Assembly: GCA_963841455.1 (NCBI GenBank)
Contig: CAWJCU010000009.1
Location: 1-64,000, forward strand
Source of the DNA: JAWVFM01 sp963841455
GTDB lineage: Bacteria > Actinomycetota > Thermoleophilia > Solirubrobacterales > 70-9
Length of the DNA stretch: 64,000 nt
Direction: 5' to 3'
Translations under genes and position numbers: made by a program
The notes under the pieces: generated by a model
The model's database searches: none
What the model was told of the DNA's origin: nothing
Seen by the model: only the letters and a program-made list of their open reading frames with translations
Part shown: positions 62,877-64,000 of the stretch, piece after piece
Layout of the letters: every line of letters starts with the position of its first letter
Numbering within the stretch: position 1 is the first letter of the stretch

Positions 62877-63748
62877 GAGGGGTCCGCGGCGGGCTGGCGG
62901 TGGGCTCCGGGTCCGCCAGCGCCCTCGCCGCCAACGTTTCCCTTGCCGCCTTCACGCCCACCGGCAGGGGTCGCAGGCCCGCGCGGTCGAAGAGGCGTGC
63001 GCCGGGCGTCGAGAGGTCGCGGTCGGCGGCGATGGACCACTCCAGGAACGCGCCCGGCGGGCCGTCGAAGGCGATGCGCCCGGCGGCCATCGCGAGCACG
63101 CGGTCAGCGTGCGACGAGGCAGCGCTCGAGGCGGTGCTCGGCGAGCACCACCGCCATCCCCCACTCCTCGTTCAGCCGCCGCAGCAGCCAGACCAGCTCG
63201 TCGCCCGCCACCGGGTCGAGCTGCGACGTGGGCTCGTCGAGCAGCACCAGTCGCGGGCGCAGGACGAGCGCGGCCGCGAGCGCCACGCGCTGGAGCTCGC
63301 CCCCGGAGAGCGAGTCGGTCGTGCGATCGAGCAGGTGCGGGATCGCGAGCGCGAGCGCCGCCTCCTCGACCGAGCGGGCCCGTGCCGCGGGCGTGGCGCC
63401 GCGAATCTCGAGCGGCAGCTCGAGCTCGGAGCGAACGGTCGTCGAGACGACCTGGGTCTCGGGGTCCTGCGCCACGAGGCCGACATCGCCGCCGAGCTCG
63501 GCCGGCCCGTGGTCGCGGGCGTCGAGCCCGGCGACCTCGACGACGCCCGCCACCTCGCCGCCGTGGTAGTGCGGGACGAGGCCGCGACAGCGCCCGCAGC
63601 AGCGTCGTCTTGCCCGGAAGCCGAGCGGCCGGCGAGCACGACGAGCTCGCCCGGTCGATCTCCAGATCGACGTCGGCGAGCGCGCGGCTCGGGCGCGCCG
63701 GGGTATCGGTAGGAGAGGCCCGTCGATCCGGGCGAGTGGCTCAGCCAC
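62851..63748 (-). CDS. ECF transporter ATPase (first), several interruptions
   Basis: The product is about 297 aa from GTG 63748. AEPLARIDG, then LSYRYPGAPEPRA and GRSASG plus KTTLLRALSR (Walker A restored by a +1 near 63610), LVPHYHGGEVAGVVEVAGL, the Q-loop VGLVAQDPETQVVS, signature SLSGGELQRVALAAAL, Walker B LVLLDEPTSQLDP and VVLAEHRLERC. It continues in another frame as DRVLAMAAGRIAFDGPPG to the stop at 62851. It is the typical EcfA/CbiO partner. The last codons lie in the hairpin at 62831-62876. Confidence 0.84.
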
Positions 63749-64000
63749 GAGCCCTCACGATGCGGATCGGCCAGGAACGGAACCGCCGCGAGCGCCGGCA
63801 GCGCGGCCGCGAGCGCCAGCGTCGGCGCCGCCGGCCTCGACCCACGTCGACGGGTAGCTGCGGAAGCCGCCCGCGCCGGTCCGGCACCCGCGATCGAGAC
63901 GGCCGCGATCGCGAGCGCCGAGGCGAGGAGCGCCGGATCGTGCCGCGAGCGGCGCGCGAGCGGCCCGTCGTGCGGGGCGCGCCCGGGCATAGCCGCGAAG
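63741..64000 (-). CDS. ECF transporter T-component, C-terminal part (runs off the window)
   Basis: Coming in from beyond 64000, the reading frame gives AMPGRAPHDGPLARRSRHDP, then a TM segment ALLASALAIAAVSIAGAG. After a frame change come FRSYPSTWVEAG and a last TM, LALAAALPALAAVPFLA. The location directly upstream of and overlapping the first ATPase, plus closing hydrophobic helices, fit the CbiQ/EcfT permease. The diagnostic Ala-Arg-Gly coupling helices would be outside the window, so the call rests on context. Confidence 0.6.
   Translation of the reverse strand, partial: SRLCPGAPRTTGRSRAARGTIRRSSPRRSRSRPSRSRVPDRRGRLPQLPVDVGRGRRRRRWRSRPRCRRSRRFRSWPIRIVRARG

Overview
The window reads as a chromosome segment of a high-GC (roughly 70%) actinobacterium, most likely a soil or sediment member of the Thermoleophilia (Gaiellales/Solirubrobacterales grade). 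The reasons are the GC-rich third codon positions, many GTG/TTG starts overlapping upstream stops, an aa3-type oxidase cluster, a Rho-like gene next to HIT and infA, and secreted protein families of a kind I associate with that class. Taxonomy is an inference. No integrase, IS element, phage gene or CRISPR array is visible.

Layout. 0-2.7 kb: 3' end of a tRNA (probably Pro), an exported protein of unknown function and a secreted GH5 endoglycoceramidase-like enzyme. 2.7-8 kb: an ECF sigma factor with a SnoaL-type C-terminal domain, next to DHFR-like, VOC, HhH-GPD and MFS genes; a bipartite motif (GATGAGT-N14-CGGTC) precedes three of them. 8-11.3 kb: GntR/FadR regulator, glycerol-kinase-like FGGY kinase and a broken GlpA/LhgO-like FAD gene. 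11.4-17.2 kb: a tightly coupled amine-catabolism operon (APC permease, gamma-glutamylamine-synthetase-type GS, PuuD-type amidase, aldehyde dehydrogenase, SDR). 17-24.9 kb: small enzymes, including a PduO-type cobalamin adenosyltransferase, OsmC, a CoA-type Nudix enzyme and an MFS exporter. 24.9-29.4 kb: thiolase, class-IV aminotransferase, acyl-CoA dehydrogenase and 3-hydroxyacyl-CoA dehydrogenase. 29.4-35.5 kb: a secreted protein, EamA transporter, MBL-fold protein, trxB, an LPG-synthase-like flippase and a PAP2 phosphatase.

35.5-47.4 kb is respiratory. A canonical oxidase (ctaC-ctaD-ctaE, with USP-like proteins and a diheme cytochrome c lipoprotein) faces a second subunit II/subunit I/ctaB cluster. 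In that second cluster subunit I has lost all six metal-binding histidines and the active-site tyrosine, and subunit II has lost most of its CuA ligands while both keep the family scaffold. This ligand-less 'pseudo-oxidase' is the strongest candidate here for an undescribed system.

47.5-64 kb: a glycosyltransferase, zinc-ribbon protein, lipoprotein, DrrA-type ABC exporter, GH63-like hydrolase, an AbiEi/DUF559 gene bracketed by REP-like hairpins, infA, enoyl-CoA hydratase, HIT, a Rho paralogue with an altered P-loop, glpD, and an ECF transporter operon. The S-component of that transporter is fused to a terpene-cyclase/transcobalamin-like alpha/alpha-barrel with a C-terminal membrane anchor.

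Caveat: many otherwise well-conserved genes carry single-base insertions (nearly all net +1), strongly clustered at 10-13, 24-28, 38-39, 51-57 and 60-64 kb. I annotate these as interrupted genes. Sequence or assembly error is the most likely cause, but the one-sided sign is odd and is listed as a finding.
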